Of a stretch of DNA of 64,000 nt, positions 16,281 to 25,508 are shown piece by piece. This DNA is from Streptomyces graminofaciens. GTDB taxonomy: Bacteria > Actinomycetota > Actinomycetes > Streptomycetales > Streptomycetaceae. The stretch is taken from contig NZ_AP018448.1 in the NCBI RefSeq assembly GCF_030294945.1, positions 7,222,001 to 7,286,000 of the forward strand. Reading direction: 5' to 3'. Under the pieces are notes generated by a model. The model saw only the letters and a program-made list of their open reading frames with translations. It was not told the origin of the DNA and made no database searches. The position numbers and the translations under genes were made by a program. Each line of letters begins with the position of its first letter. Position 1 is the stretch's first letter.

Positions 16281-16304
16281 GTGGGCCGCACGCCTGCGGC
16301 CCAC
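16281..16304. terminator. hairpin terminator after quinone oxidoreductase gene
   Basis: Perfect 10-bp arms GTGGGCCGCA / TGCGGCCCAC with a 4-base loop, 73 bp after the stop at 16208. There is no T-run, as is common in Streptomyces. Confidence 0.55.
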
Positions 16305-16394
16305 GGTCGCCCGCCGACATCATCGCCGCCACGCCCGACGACTCAGTGATCGCGCTCCACGGCACCGGACCTCCACCAGGAGGAAAGGCCCAGC

Positions 16395-17316
16395 ATGACC
16401 CCCACCACCGTTCTCGTGACCGGTGCCGCCGGTGACCAGGGTGCCGCCGCCGTCCGCCACCTGCGCGATGTCGGCCACACCGTGCGCGCCTTTGACGCCG
16501 CCGCGCCTGAATCCCCCGAGCCCAGTACCTCGCCGAACTCGGCGCCCTCTACATCCAGGGCGACCTCGGCGACCGGGAGGCCATCGACGCCGCCATGCAC
16601 GGTGTCGACTCCGTCTTCGCCGTCCCTGTCGGCCCTCACGGTGACGCCTCAAGGCCGACATCGGCACGCTCCTCATCGAAAGCGCCGAGCGCGCGGACGT
16701 GGACATGTTCGTGCAGACCAGCGTCGCCGGCCTCGAACGCCACCTCGCCCGCAGCGACTACGGCACCGGCCTCACCTTCGACGCCTACGCCGCGGCCCGC
16801 CTGCTGATCGAAGCCCGCCTGCGCACGTCGACGCTGCGCCGCTGGACCGTTCTGCGGCCGGTGACCCTCATGGAGAGCTACCTGCCGCCCAAGGCGCGGG
16901 CCATGTTCCCCTGGCTGGCCGAGGGGCGCCTCGACTCCGTCCACTCCACCGACATGCCGATCCAACTGTTCAGCGTGGTCGACATCGCACGGTTCGCCGT
17001 CGCCGCCCTGCGTCGCGACCCGGACCGTTTCGACCGTCAGATCATCGAACTCAACGGCGACGAGCCGCACGTCGCGCACATCGCCGCCGCCCTCTCCGAC
17101 GCCACTGGAATCCGCATCACCTATCGGGCGCCGTCGGCCACCGACGCCCTTCGCGACGGCATGCTCGCAGGCGTCGCGCACAGCCAGGAATGGGCCAACC
17201 AGATCGGCTACGGCGCACCCAGCCCCGAGGATGTCCACACGACCTGGGGCATCAAGCCGACTCCCTTCACAGAAAGGGCCCGCGCCGACGCCGACCTCTT
17301 CGACGTGGCGCGCTGA
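16395..17316 (+). pseudogene. NmrA-family NAD(P)-binding protein, double frameshift
   Basis: Starts as MTPTTVLVTGAAGDQGAAAV (TGxxGxxG motif) from ATG 16395 with AGGAGGAAAGG upstream. Near 16512 the coding frame shifts to one reading AQYLAELGALYIQGDLGDRE and DAAMHGVDSVFAVPVG. Near 16645 it shifts again to LKADIGTLLIESAERADVD, MFVQTSVAGLERH and on to the stop at 17316. The joined protein would be ~305 aa, the normal length for NmrA-like redox-sensor or azoreductase-type proteins. Two independent frameshifts indicate a true pseudogene unless they are assembly errors. Confidence 0.85.
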
Positions 17317-17882
17317 AACAGCGCACCGCCATCACCGCAACACGCATTGACGAGGCCGTCCGGCTAGCAGAGTTCGTGCCCCTCCTTGACCGGCTGCTGA
17401 CCGAGGACTCTGTGTCGTACGAGGGGAACTTCTACTCGGCGCACGAGGCGCGCAACATCCCCGGCTGTGTGCAGCGGCCCCGACTGCCCTTCGCGGTGGC
17501 CGCCACCGGCCCGCGCGGGCTGGGGCTCGCCGCGCGGTACGGGCAGGCGTGGGTGACCACTGGGGACCCCAAGCTGTACGAGAACGGCACGCCGGAGCAA
17601 TCGATCCGTGCTCTCCGTGGCCAGGTGGAGAAGCTGGCCGACGCGTGCACCACGATTGGGCGGGACGTGGCCGAGGTGGACAAGATCCTGCTCACCGGTT
17701 TCACCCCGGACCGTGGCCGCCCCTTGGAGTCGGTTGACGCGTTCGTCGACTTCGCGGGCCGGCATCAGGAGTTGGGCTTCACCGAGGTCGTGATCCACTG
17801 GCCCATCCCCGACTCCGACTTCGCCGCAGACGAGAAGATCTTCGAGCAGATCGCCATGGCGGCCCCAGCGCAGCTGGAATGA
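17314..17882 (+). pseudogene. LLM-class (luciferase-like) flavin oxidoreductase, N-terminally truncated
   Basis: About 185 codons match the C-terminal half of F420-dependent luciferase-like monooxygenases: [51 protein letters not shown], and the late [11 protein letters not shown] strand. The first half of the (beta/alpha)8 barrel is missing. The frame joins directly onto the end of the NmrA pseudogene with no start codon of its own, although an internal GTG (EFVPLL) might be used. Both broken genes point to one deletion event here. Confidence 0.75.
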
Positions 17883-18345
17883 GTGGTCATCGGCACTCAT
17901 TTCGCGGAGGGCAGAGGAATCGGCGCCTCCCTGCCTGCTCGTGGTCAGCTCTGAGAGTGCGCCTCCCCCTCTGGGCCGCGTTGTCGCAGGCAATTGAACG
18001 CCCGTTCAGCGTTCCAGCCCGCCCATCGCCCTGGACAACAGGGGCTGCGTGATATCGAGCCGGCGGAGAAGTACACCGAGCAATCGGCCGTAGCCCTGAA
18101 GGAGATCGGCGTCCGGCGGACCTGGCGGAGGACCGGCACCGCACGACGGGCACGCGGAGGAGATCGTGCGCGGGAGCGATCACTGGTGGACGCTCGAAGT
18201 GACACCGTTGCCCGCGCGCCGGCCTGGGTCGTCTCGTCGGCGGCCACTTCGCGATGGGCGAGTTCACCTCCACCAGGCCGACGCCCCCTGTGTGCCACCG
18301 GGGCGTCGGCCCACTTCCACCGCTCAAGATCTCTTCAGGATCGGT
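17883..18345. other. intergenic, no recognisable gene
   Basis: 463 bp between two convergent genes. I see no domain, RNA gene or perfect hairpin. Fragmentary frames resemble nothing I know. Confidence 0.45.
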
Positions 18346-19290
18346 CTAGATCATCCCGTTCCCGTTGGCCGAGGTCTCCGGCACGGACTGGGTGATGTCC
18401 CAGTGCTCCACGATCTTGCCGTTGCGCACCCGGAACAGGTCCAGGATGACCGTGCCCCGGTCCCCCGGGTAGTTCACGTAGAGGCTGTGGACGGCCACCA
18501 GGTCGCCCTCGGCGATGATCCGCTTCGGTGTGACCGTCAGCTGCGGTGCCGACGCGAAGTAACCGCCGAGGCCCGCCTTGCCCGCGGCCACACCGTTCTG
18601 CATCTGCGGGTTGTGCTGGAGGTAGCCGGCGTCCCAGTACCGGTCGAGGGCGGTCAGGTCCTTGTGGACCATGAGCTCGTCGAATGCCTTGGTGACCAGC
18701 TTCTTGTTGGCCTGGGTGAGCCGGTGGTCCAGGGGCTGCGAGGTCTTCGGCGAACTCAGCGTCGAGAACATGTCGTTGCCGCTGGCGGTGGTGTCCGGCA
18801 CGCTCTGGATCACGTCCCAGTGCTCGGCGATCTTCCCGCCCTGGAAGCGGAAGATGTCGATGACGGCCGAGCCCTTGGTGCCCGGGACCAGGATGACGTT
18901 GGAGTGGAGCATCACGAGGTCACCCTGGGAGATGACCCGCTCGACGTCGTACTTCGCGTCGGGGAACTGCTGGTGGATCGAGGTGGCCAGGCCCTTCAGA
19001 GCCGCCGACCCGTCCCCCACGGTCGGGTTGTGCTGGATGTAGTCCGACCGCACGAAACGGTCCACGACCTTGGTGTCCCCGCGTTCGAACACGCCCTTGG
19101 CGACCGTGACGGCGACGGCCTTCTGGTAGCCGAGGCGCGCGGCGTCGCCATAGCCGCCGTAGCCATGTGCCGCGTGCCCGGCATCCGTGCTCCGCGGTGC
19201 CGCGACGGCAGGTACGGCGACGGCACCCAGGACAGCGGCGGCGGCGAGGAAGGCGACGGCCGCCCTGCGGGCAGGGGAGGTGGGGGGCAT
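18346..19290 (-). CDS. secreted protein with two tandem SnoaL-like domains
   Basis: 314 aa. Signal peptide at residues 1-31: RR near the start, then AAVAFLAAAAVLGAVAVPAVAA. Two homologous SnoaL/NTF2-like domains follow. The first (about 53-175) contains DYIQHNP, GDLVMLHSN, FRFQGGKIAEHWDVIQSVPD and ASGNDM. The second (about 190-314) contains GYLQHNP, GDLVAVHSLY, LFRVRNGKIVEHWDITQSVP and ANGNGM. Most family members have one domain, so this looks like an internal duplication. It is probably exported and binds or turns over a small hydrophobic ligand in its cone-shaped pocket. Start ATG at 19290. Confidence 0.9.
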   Translation of the reverse strand: MPPTSPARRAAVAFLAAAAVLGAVAVPAVAAPRSTDAGHAAHGYGGYGDAARLGYQKAVAVTVAKGVFERGDTKVVDRFVRSDYIQHNPTVGDGSAALKGLATSIHQQFPDAKYDVERVISQGDLVMLHSNVILVPGTKGSAVIDIFRFQGGKIAEHWDVIQSVPDTTASGNDMFSTLSSPKTSQPLDHRLTQANKKLVTKAFDELMVHKDLTALDRYWDAGYLQHNPQMQNGVAAGKAGLGGYFASAPQLTVTPKRIIAEGDLVAVHSLYVNYPGDRGTVILDLFRVRNGKIVEHWDITQSVPETSANGNGMI

Positions 19291-19579
19291 GGTGTGCTCC
19301 AGACGATTTCAGTGCCGAAAGCATAACTTGAAGATTAAAGATCTGCCTCGTCAGGTAAATGCTATTCACCGACCGGAGTCAAGACGCTTTACCGTTCCTT
19401 GACGATCCTTGTCCCGTCGCTTGCGGACCGCCGCTCGAAGGTCGACAGGAATTGTCGCGTCCAAGCAAGGTGCCGAGCCGTCGAGGGCGACCTCACCGGA
19501 GTCGTTCCGTCGAAGACACGGGTGCAGGGCCGGGACGGCGGCTGCCACCGCCCCGGCCCGATCCGCTGTGTCCCTCGCC

Positions 19580-19879
19580 CTACGAGTGGTAGACCGGGTT
19601 CCAGCCGTCGGTACCCGCCAGGTACTTCTCGGCGGTGTAGTCGGTGGCCTACGAGTCGGTCATCTCAGGGTCGTTGGCGCCGAGGTCCCCGGAGCCGAGG
19701 CCGTAGTTGTTGTACTGCTTGAACCGGGCCTGCGACCAGGAGTAGTCGGTGGTCATGTCGGCCCAGGGGTGGGCGGAGTTGATGCCCGAGCGGATCGTGC
19801 TGTGTCGCGGACCAGCGCCTGGGGCCAGGCGGTCGCCGTGTTGTGCCACGGCCGACCGAGGTACATCGTGTTCGCCGCC
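19580..19879 (-). pseudogene. pectinesterase C-terminal fragment with frameshift and stop
   Basis: Minus strand reads MYLGRPWHNTATAWPQALVR from 19879, then shifts frame near 19800 to GINSAHPWADM, TTDYSWSQARFKQYNN and DPEMTDS. It meets an in-frame TAG at 19649-19651, then resumes ATDYTAEKYLAGTDGWNP to a stop at 19580. YLGRPW and the W-Q-ARFxxYxN pattern are hallmark C-terminal motifs of carbohydrate esterase family 8 pectinesterases. The fragment is cut exactly where the KdpD-like coding sequence begins on the other strand. Confidence 0.75.
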
Positions 19880-20659
19880 CGGCTGGCCGAGGCGGCGGCC
19901 GAGGTGGAGCCCGTGAAGGCCGCCGACCGGATGCGTACGGCGCTGCTGCGGGCCGTCGGCCACGATCTGCGCACCCCGCTCGCCGCCGGCTGGGCGGCCG
20001 TGGCCTCGCTGCGCAGCCGGGATGTGGAGTTCTCGGCGGAGGACCGCGACGAACTCCTCGCCACCGCCGAAGAGTCGATGGCCAAGCTCAGCCGTCTGGT
20101 GGAGAACCTCCTCGACCGCAGCCGCCTGGAGGCCGGGGCCCTCACGCTGAACCTGCGGGCCACCACCCTGGAGGAGGTCCTGCCGATGGCGCTGGCGGAC
20201 GTGCCGGTGGCCGAGGCACGGGACGTGGAGGAGATTCCGGCGGTGCTGGCTGATCCGCCGCTGCTGGAGCGGGTCGTCGCCAACCTCGTCGGTAACGCCG
20301 CCCGGCACACACCGCCGGGCCGGCAGGTGCTGGTCACCGCCAGTGCCCTGGCGGGCCGGGTCGAACTGCGGGTCGTGGACCGAGGCCCCGGTCTCCCACC
20401 GGCGGACCGGGACCGCGTCTTCGAACCGTTCCAGCGGCTCGGCGACACCGACAACACCACCGGCCTCGGCCTCGGACTCGCCCTCGCCCGGGGCCTAACC
20501 GAGGCGATGAACGGCACGCTCATCCCTGAGGACACCCCCGGCGGCGGCCTGACCATGGTCGTGTCCCTGCCCGTCGCGGACCTGACCGGCACGACGGACG
20601 AGCCACCGCAGCCGACGGAGAAGCCGCAGCCGCGCGGTGCGGCCGGACGTGTCCGGTGA
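19868..20659 (+). CDS. KdpD-like histidine kinase core (truncated paralogue)
   Basis: 263 codons from a possible GTG at 19868. The sequence aligns by eye with the last third of the full KdpD at 29133. HisKA has RTALLRAVGHDLRTPLAAG (phospho-acceptor His32), followed by the SRLVENLLDRSRLEAG helix. The HATPase has LVGNAARHTPPG (N-box), DRGPGLPP (G1) and TGLGLGLALARG (G2). The KdpD, Usp, membrane and GAF domains are absent, and the sequence abuts the pectinesterase remnant. All catalytic motifs survive, so a soluble kinase is conceivable if it is expressed. More likely it is the scar of a KdpD duplication. No convincing ribosome site. Confidence 0.6.
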   Translation: MFAARLAEAAAEVEPVKAADRMRTALLRAVGHDLRTPLAAGWAAVASLRSRDVEFSAEDRDELLATAEESMAKLSRLVENLLDRSRLEAGALTLNLRATTLEEVLPMALADVPVAEARDVEEIPAVLADPPLLERVVANLVGNAARHTPPGRQVLVTASALAGRVELRVVDRGPGLPPADRDRVFEPFQRLGDTDNTTGLGLGLALARGLTEAMNGTLIPEDTPGGGLTMVVSLPVADLTGTTDEPPQPTEKPQPRGAAGRVR

Positions 20660-20734
20660 TGAGAGGGACCGTGCCTGCGAGTCGTCCTGGGGCCTGGCGG
20701 CACTCCGGACCCGTGCCGCTGGGTGACCGCGCCA

Positions 20735-20778
20735 TGACCGCGACACCATGAGCGCGACCCGTGACCGCGACACCATGA
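20735..20778. repeat. 17-bp direct repeat
   Basis: TGACCGCGACACCATGA at 20735-20751 and 20762-20778 (27 bp apart), with the related CATGAGCGCGACCCG between them. It lies in the gap between the kinase fragment and the next, convergent gene. Confidence 0.55.
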
Positions 20779-20809
20779 CCACGAACCGCCCTGCCGAGCC
20801 TTGAGTCGG

Positions 20810-21340
20810 CTACTTCAGGTCGGACGCCCTGAAGACGGCGTGGGCGGTCTCGCGGTCGACGCGCCGGGAGAGGCGACTCAACGCGGTCGCCCCGCACAGC
20901 AGCGTGCCGGCGGCCGCCGATTTCCGGGCGCCCGCGTCCAGACGCGACCACAACCGCGGGTTCCGCACGAGGACTTCGGGATCGATCTCCACCCGGCCGC
21001 CGACCGAGTCCCGCAGCACGAGTCGCTGCGACACGCCGTCCAGGCAGCGGACGGACACCAGCAGATCGGTACGGACGCGATGTTCGCGCAGTAGTCGGCG
21101 CGAGGCGAGCCAGCCTTCGCCGGCGCGGACCCGGGCCGGATACAGCGCGAGCAGGAGCAGCAGCGCCAGACCGAACCACAGGGCGCCGCGCCAGAGCGTC
21201 AACCGGCCCGAGCCCCAGTCGAGGAGGAGGAGAAATCCGAGCAGCGCGCCGGCGCAGCGGAGCGAGTCCCGCACATCCCGCGGCCGGCGCAGGTCGTGAG
21301 CCGTGTCGAGATGTTGGTGTGTGCCGTTGAGGGGGGTCAT
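20810..21340 (-). CDS. small membrane protein of unknown function
   Basis: 176 aa if started at ATG 21340; a GTG at 21418 would add 26 residues. Two adjacent hydrophobic segments (ALLGFLLLLDWGSG and GALWFGLALLLLLALY, about residues 33-70) form a membrane hairpin. A soluble C-terminal domain of ~100 aa follows (LVSVRCLDGVSQRLVLRDSV, ARKSAAAGTLLCGATALSRL). I do not recognise a named family. Divergently oriented from the potassium transporter gene at 21625. Confidence 0.65.
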   Translation of the reverse strand: MTPLNGTHQHLDTAHDLRRPRDVRDSLRCAGALLGFLLLLDWGSGRLTLWRGALWFGLALLLLLALYPARVRAGEGWLASRRLLREHRVRTDLLVSVRCLDGVSQRLVLRDSVGGRVEIDPEVLVRNPRLWSRLDAGARKSAAAGTLLCGATALSRLSRRVDRETAHAVFRASDLK

Positions 21341-21549
21341 GGCGGAGACCGTAGGGAGCGGCGGAGCGGGCTCGTCTCCCTCTTGATGTGACTCTGACGG
21401 CTCTGTCACCTGGGTCACACCGCCGTTTCGTCACGGTCGTCAAGACCTCGTCAAAGTCGGCCGGTTCGGCGCGAAGAACGCGCTAGGAGAGGCCGGCCGG
21501 AGCCGGAACGGGACACACCCTGAGTGCACCGCGCACACCTCGGCCTCTC

Positions 21550-21591
21550 GTGCGGCTGAGGGAAGACCCGTGCGCGGTTGAGGGACGACCC
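21550..21591. repeat. imperfect tandem repeat upstream of KimA-like gene
   Basis: Two units of ~21 bp: GTGCGGCTGAGGGAAGACCC (21550) and GTGCGCGGTTGAGGGACGAC (21570), followed by a partial third CTCGCGCGGCCGA. They lie immediately before the ribosome site of the transporter gene, so they would be in its 5' leader or operator. Confidence 0.5.
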
Positions 21592-21624
21592 TCGCGCGGC
21601 CGAAAGAAGAAGGAGTACCAACCG

Positions 21625-23463
21625 ATGTCCGTCCTGACAGTCCAGCCGGGCGCGACCCCCGCCGACGAAGAGCCGCCCGATGCCGGCGAGCGCCACCGGC
21701 TGACCGCCGTCACGGGCCTTGCCGCCCTCTCCCTGGACGCGATGGCGTCGGTGGCGTACGGCCCTGAGGCGATCGTGCTCGTGCTGGCCGCGGCCGGTGC
21801 CCACGGCCTCGGGTTCACCCTGCCGGTGACGCTGGCCATCGCGGGTCTGCTGGCGGTGCTCGTCGCCTCGTACCGGCAGGTGATCGCGGCCTTCCCGGAC
21901 GGCGGTGGCTCGTACGCGGTGGCCAAGGCTCATCTGGGTGCGCGCACGAGCCTGGTGGCGGCCGCCTCGCTGGTCCTGGACTACGTCCTGAACGTGGCCG
22001 TCGCCGTCACGGCGGGCGTGGCCGCGCTGACCTCCGCCTTTCCCACCCTCTACGGCGACCGGTTGGTCCTGTGCCTGGTGGTGCTGGCGCTGATCACGGC
22101 CGTGAACCTGCGGGGCATCGTGGAGTCGGCGAAGGCGTTCATCGTGCCGACCGTGGTGTTCGTCGGCTCGATCCTGGTGCTGATCGTCGTCGGTCTGTTC
22201 CGGTCCGCCCCGGTCAGCACGGCCACCGCGGACGGGCACGCGTCGGTCCTCGCCGACAACGCGACGACCGTGGGCGCGCTACTCCTGCTGAAAGCTTTCG
22301 CCTCCGGGTGCAGCGCGCTCACCGGTGTCGAGGCCCTCGCCAACGCCGTCCCCTCCTTCCGCGTACCGCGCGTCAAGCGGGCCCAGCGGGCCGAGGTCGC
22401 CCTCGGCGCGGTCCTCGGCCTGATGCTGATCGGCCTGTCCGTCCTCATCTCGCGCTTCCACCTCCAGCCGGTCGAAGGAGTCACGGTCCTCGCCCAGCTC
22501 GCCGACGCCTCGTTCGGCCACAACTGGCCCTTCTACGTCGTCCAGTTCGCCACGATGATCCTGCTCGCCCTGTCGGCCAACACCTCCTTCGGCGGGCTGC
22601 CGGTGCTGCTGAAGCTGCTGGCCCGTGACAACTACCTCCCGCACGTCTTCGCGCTGAAGGCCGACCGCCAGGTCCACCGGCACGGCGTACTGGCCCTGGC
22701 CGTGGTCTCGGCGGCGCTGCTGGTGTTCTCCGGCGGCGACACCAACACGCTTGTGCCGCTCTTCGCCGTCGGGGTCTTCGTCGGGTTCACCATCGCCCAG
22801 GTGGGCATGGTCCGGCACTGGCGGAGCGAGCGCGGGCGGGGGTGGCGGGGCAAGGCGCTGCTGAACGGCTTCGGCGGGCTGCTGACCGGCGTCTCGGCCG
22901 TCGTCGTCACCGCGACCAAGTTCGGGGAGGGCGCCTGGCTGGTCGTGGTGGCGTTGCCGCTGCTGGTGGCGGCGTTCGTCGTCGTGCACCGCGCCTACGC
23001 CCGCATCGGGGAGCGGCTGGGCCTGGGCCGTGTCCCCGAGACCCCGCACCGCGACCGTTCGCTGGTGATCGTGCCCGTCTCCTCGCTCTCCCGTCTGACG
23101 TCCGAGGCACTGACCGCGGCGGTCTCACTGGGCGACGAGGTCCGCGCCGTCACCGTCTGCTACCCCGACCCCGAGGACCGGGCCCAGCTGCACGCGCTGG
23201 AGCGTGCCTGGGCGGAGTGGGACCCCGGGGTGCCGTTGGTCCGGCTGACGTCCGAGCGCCGCAGCCTGGGCCGCCCCATCGCCGCGTACGTCCGTGAGGT
23301 GGCGGCGGAGCCTGCCACCCGGGTCACCGTCCTGATCCCGGAGGCCGAGCCCGAGCGGCTGTGGCAGCGGCTGCTGCAGAACCAGCGGGGCGCGGTCGTC
23401 GCGCACGCCGTACGTCGCGAGACCGACGCGGTGATCTGCCGGCTGCGTTTCCGGCTGCTGTGA
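21625..23463 (+). CDS. KimA/YdaO-like APC-superfamily potassium transporter
   Basis: 612 aa, with about 12 membrane segments over residues 30-455 and a ~150-aa cytosolic C-terminal domain. The core LSLDAMASVAYGPEAIVLVL, SYRQVIAAFPDGGGSYAVAK, LLLKAFASGCSALTGVEALANA, NTSFGGLPVL and VPLFAVGVFVGFTIAQVGM resemble what I recall of Bacillus KimA, a proton-coupled K+ importer. The C-terminal SLVIVPVSSL and LGDEVRAVTV also resemble that family. ATG 21625 follows AGAAGGAGT. Location directly before the kdp operon supports a role in K+ uptake. KimA is inhibited by c-di-AMP in Bacillus; whether that holds here is inference. It could also be annotated simply as an amino-acid permease. Confidence 0.85.
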   Translation: MSVLTVQPGATPADEEPPDAGERHRLTAVTGLAALSLDAMASVAYGPEAIVLVLAAAGAHGLGFTLPVTLAIAGLLAVLVASYRQVIAAFPDGGGSYAVAKAHLGARTSLVAAASLVLDYVLNVAVAVTAGVAALTSAFPTLYGDRLVLCLVVLALITAVNLRGIVESAKAFIVPTVVFVGSILVLIVVGLFRSAPVSTATADGHASVLADNATTVGALLLLKAFASGCSALTGVEALANAVPSFRVPRVKRAQRAEVALGAVLGLMLIGLSVLISRFHLQPVEGVTVLAQLADASFGHNWPFYVVQFATMILLALSANTSFGGLPVLLKLLARDNYLPHVFALKADRQVHRHGVLALAVVSAALLVFSGGDTNTLVPLFAVGVFVGFTIAQVGMVRHWRSERGRGWRGKALLNGFGGLLTGVSAVVVTATKFGEGAWLVVVALPLLVAAFVVVHRAYARIGERLGLGRVPETPHRDRSLVIVPVSSLSRLTSEALTAAVSLGDEVRAVTVCYPDPEDRAQLHALERAWAEWDPGVPLVRLTSERRSLGRPIAAYVREVAAEPATRVTVLIPEAEPERLWQRLLQNQRGAVVAHAVRRETDAVICRLRFRLL

Positions 23464-23641
23464 GCGGGCCGCTCCGCACCGTCACGTGACCCCCGCCACC
23501 GATGACGACCAGGGCCGTATGGATCCCGTCAAGGGTGTGGGTGCGGCCGTAAGAGAGCCGTCAACGGGAGACCGAATCCGGCCATGGACGCGGTTTCCTC
23601 TAACTGTCCGTTCTTCCCGAACCTCACTCCAGGAGTTCGCG

Positions 23642-23725
23642 ATGGCCGATCTGGCCTTCGTCGTCACCACGATCGCCGTGTTCGCGCTCGTGGCCTTCGT
23701 CGCCAAGGGGGTGACGAAGCTGTGA
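23642..23725 (+). CDS. 27-aa single-span membrane peptide before kdpF
   Basis: ATG 23642 with CCAGGAG 6 bases upstream. The product is 27 residues, with a hydrophobic span [18 protein letters not shown] and two lysines near its C-terminus. Its TGA overlaps the GTG of kdpF (GTGA at 23722), so translation is coupled. It is not KdpF itself, which follows. It resembles KdpF in size and topology, so it may be a second small subunit or regulator of the Kdp complex. Confidence 0.7.
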   Translation: MADLAFVVTTIAVFALVAFVAKGVTKL

Positions 23726-23811
23726 CCGCCGAGAACGTCGTCGGCCTGATCGTGGCCGTCTCCCTGCTGGGCTATCTCGTCCTCGCCCTGATCTTCCCGG
23801 AGAGGTTCTGA
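23722..23811 (+). CDS. kdpF: potassium-transporting ATPase subunit KdpF
   Basis: 29 residues, GTG start overlapping the previous stop: [20 protein letters not shown], then LALIFPERF. This matches the usual single-helix KdpF, including the terminal PERF. It stabilises the KdpABC complex in the membrane. kdpA begins 3 bp after its stop. Confidence 0.9.
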   Translation: MTAENVVGLIVAVSLLGYLVLALIFPERF

Positions 23812-23813
23812 CG

Positions 23814-25508
23814 GTGACAACAGCTGCTACCGCAGCGGGTGACATGGGTCCCGTACTCGCCGGCGTGCTCCAGTTGCTGGCCCTCATAGCGGCGTTGGCG
23901 CTCGCCTACGTCCCTCTCGGCACCTACATGGCCAAGGTCTACTCCTCCGACAAGCACTGGCGGGTCGAGAAGTGGATCTACAAGGGCATCGGCGCCAACC
24001 CGGACACCGAGATGCGCTGGCCCGCGTACCTGCGCGGCGTGCTGGCCTTCTCGGCGGCCGGTGTCCTGTTCCTGTACCTCCTCCAGCGGCTGCAGGGCGT
24101 GCTGCCCGGTTCGCTGGGCTTCGCCTCCATCGACGCGGACCAGGCGTTCAACACGGCCGCGTCCTTCGTGACGAACACCAACTGGCAGTCGTACTACGGC
24201 GAGCAGGCCATGGGCCACGTCGTGCAGGTCGGCGGGCTGGCCGTGCAGAACTTTGTGTCGGCCGCGGTGGGCATGGTGGTGGCGGTCGCGCTCGTACGCG
24301 GCTTCGCTCGCTCCCGCTCCGGTGAGCTGGGCAACTTCTGGTCCGACATGGTGCGCGGGGTGACCCGCGTCCTGCTGCCGCTCGCGTTCGTCGCGGCGAT
24401 CGTGCTCGTCGCCTGCGGGGCGATCCAGAACTTCTCCGGCATCCACGAGGTCGGCCAGTTCATGGGCGGCTCCCAGCAGTGGAACGGCGGTGCGGTCGCC
24501 TCGACGGAGGCCATCAAGGAGGTCGGCACCAACGGCGGCGGCGTCTTCAACGCCAACTCCGCCCACCCGTTCGAGAACCCGACCCCCTTCACCAACCTCT
24601 TCGAGATCTTCCTGCTGCTGGTGATCCCGTTCGCCCTGACCCGCACGTTCGGTGTCATGGTCGGCTCCATCAAGCAGGGCTACGCGATCCTCGCCACGAT
24701 GGCCACCATCTGGCTCGGGTTCACCGCCCTGATGATGTGGACCGAGTTCGCCCACCACGGCCCGGCGTTCGAGATCGCCGGCGGAGCCATGGAGGGCAAG
24801 GAGAGCCGCTTCGGTGTCGGCGCCTCGTCGATCTTCGCGGTGGCGACCACGCTCACCTCGACCGGCGCGGTGAACTCCTTCCACTCCTCGTTCACCGGCC
24901 TCGGCGGCGGCATCACGATGCTGGGCATGCAGCTGGGTGAGATCGCGCCCGGCGGTGTCGGCTCCGGCCTCTACGGCATGCTCATCATGGCGATCATCGC
25001 GGTGTTCATCGCCGGCCTGATGGTCGGCCGGACACCCGAGTACCTGGGCAAGAAGATCGGCACCCGCGAGATCAAGTTCGCGGCCTGCTACATCCTCATC
25101 ACCCCGGCACTGGTACTCGTCCTCACCGCCGCGGCGATGGCCCTGCCCACCCCGGGCGACTCGATGACGAACTCCGGCGCGCACGGGTTCTCCGAGATCC
25201 TGTACGCCTACACCTCGGCGTCCAACAACAACGGCTCGGCCTTCGCCGGGCTGAACGCCGACACCCAGTGGTTCAACAGCACGCTCGGCATCGCGATGCT
25301 GCTCGGCCGCTTCCTGCCGATGGTGTTCGTGCTGGCGCTGGCCGGATCGCTCGCCGAGCAGAAGCCGGTCCCGGCCACCGCGGGCACCCTGCGCACCGAA
25401 AAGCCGCTGTTCACCGGGCTGCTGGTTGGCGCGATCCTGATCATCACCGGGCTGACGTACTTCCCGGCGCTCGCGCTGGGTCCGCTGGCCGAGGGGCTGG
25501 CGTCATGA
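23814..25508 (+). CDS. kdpA: potassium-transporting ATPase, K+-binding subunit KdpA
   Basis: 564-aa polytopic membrane protein, the channel-like subunit that binds and passes K+ in the KdpFABC pump. Characteristic stretches are [53 protein letters not shown] and [11 protein letters not shown]; the GG/TG-rich loops form the selectivity filter repeats. GTG 23814 follows CCCGGAGAGG. Its stop overlaps the kdpB start (ATGA at 25505). Full length for the family. Confidence 0.97.
   Translation: MTTAATAAGDMGPVLAGVLQLLALIAALALAYVPLGTYMAKVYSSDKHWRVEKWIYKGIGANPDTEMRWPAYLRGVLAFSAAGVLFLYLLQRLQGVLPGSLGFASIDADQAFNTAASFVTNTNWQSYYGEQAMGHVVQVGGLAVQNFVSAAVGMVVAVALVRGFARSRSGELGNFWSDMVRGVTRVLLPLAFVAAIVLVACGAIQNFSGIHEVGQFMGGSQQWNGGAVASTEAIKEVGTNGGGVFNANSAHPFENPTPFTNLFEIFLLLVIPFALTRTFGVMVGSIKQGYAILATMATIWLGFTALMMWTEFAHHGPAFEIAGGAMEGKESRFGVGASSIFAVATTLTSTGAVNSFHSSFTGLGGGITMLGMQLGEIAPGGVGSGLYGMLIMAIIAVFIAGLMVGRTPEYLGKKIGTREIKFAACYILITPALVLVLTAAAMALPTPGDSMTNSGAHGFSEILYAYTSASNNNGSAFAGLNADTQWFNSTLGIAMLLGRFLPMVFVLALAGSLAEQKPVPATAGTLRTEKPLFTGLLVGAILIITGLTYFPALALGPLAEGLAS

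Noticed and set aside
20735..20778. 17-bp repeat considered as a CRISPR-like or att repeat
   Set aside because: Only two copies, no spacer regularity, and no cas or int genes next to it.
21341..21624. Possible c-di-AMP (ydaO) riboswitch before the KimA-like gene
   Set aside because: I looked for the conserved ydaO core and could not find it; only short tandem repeats are present.
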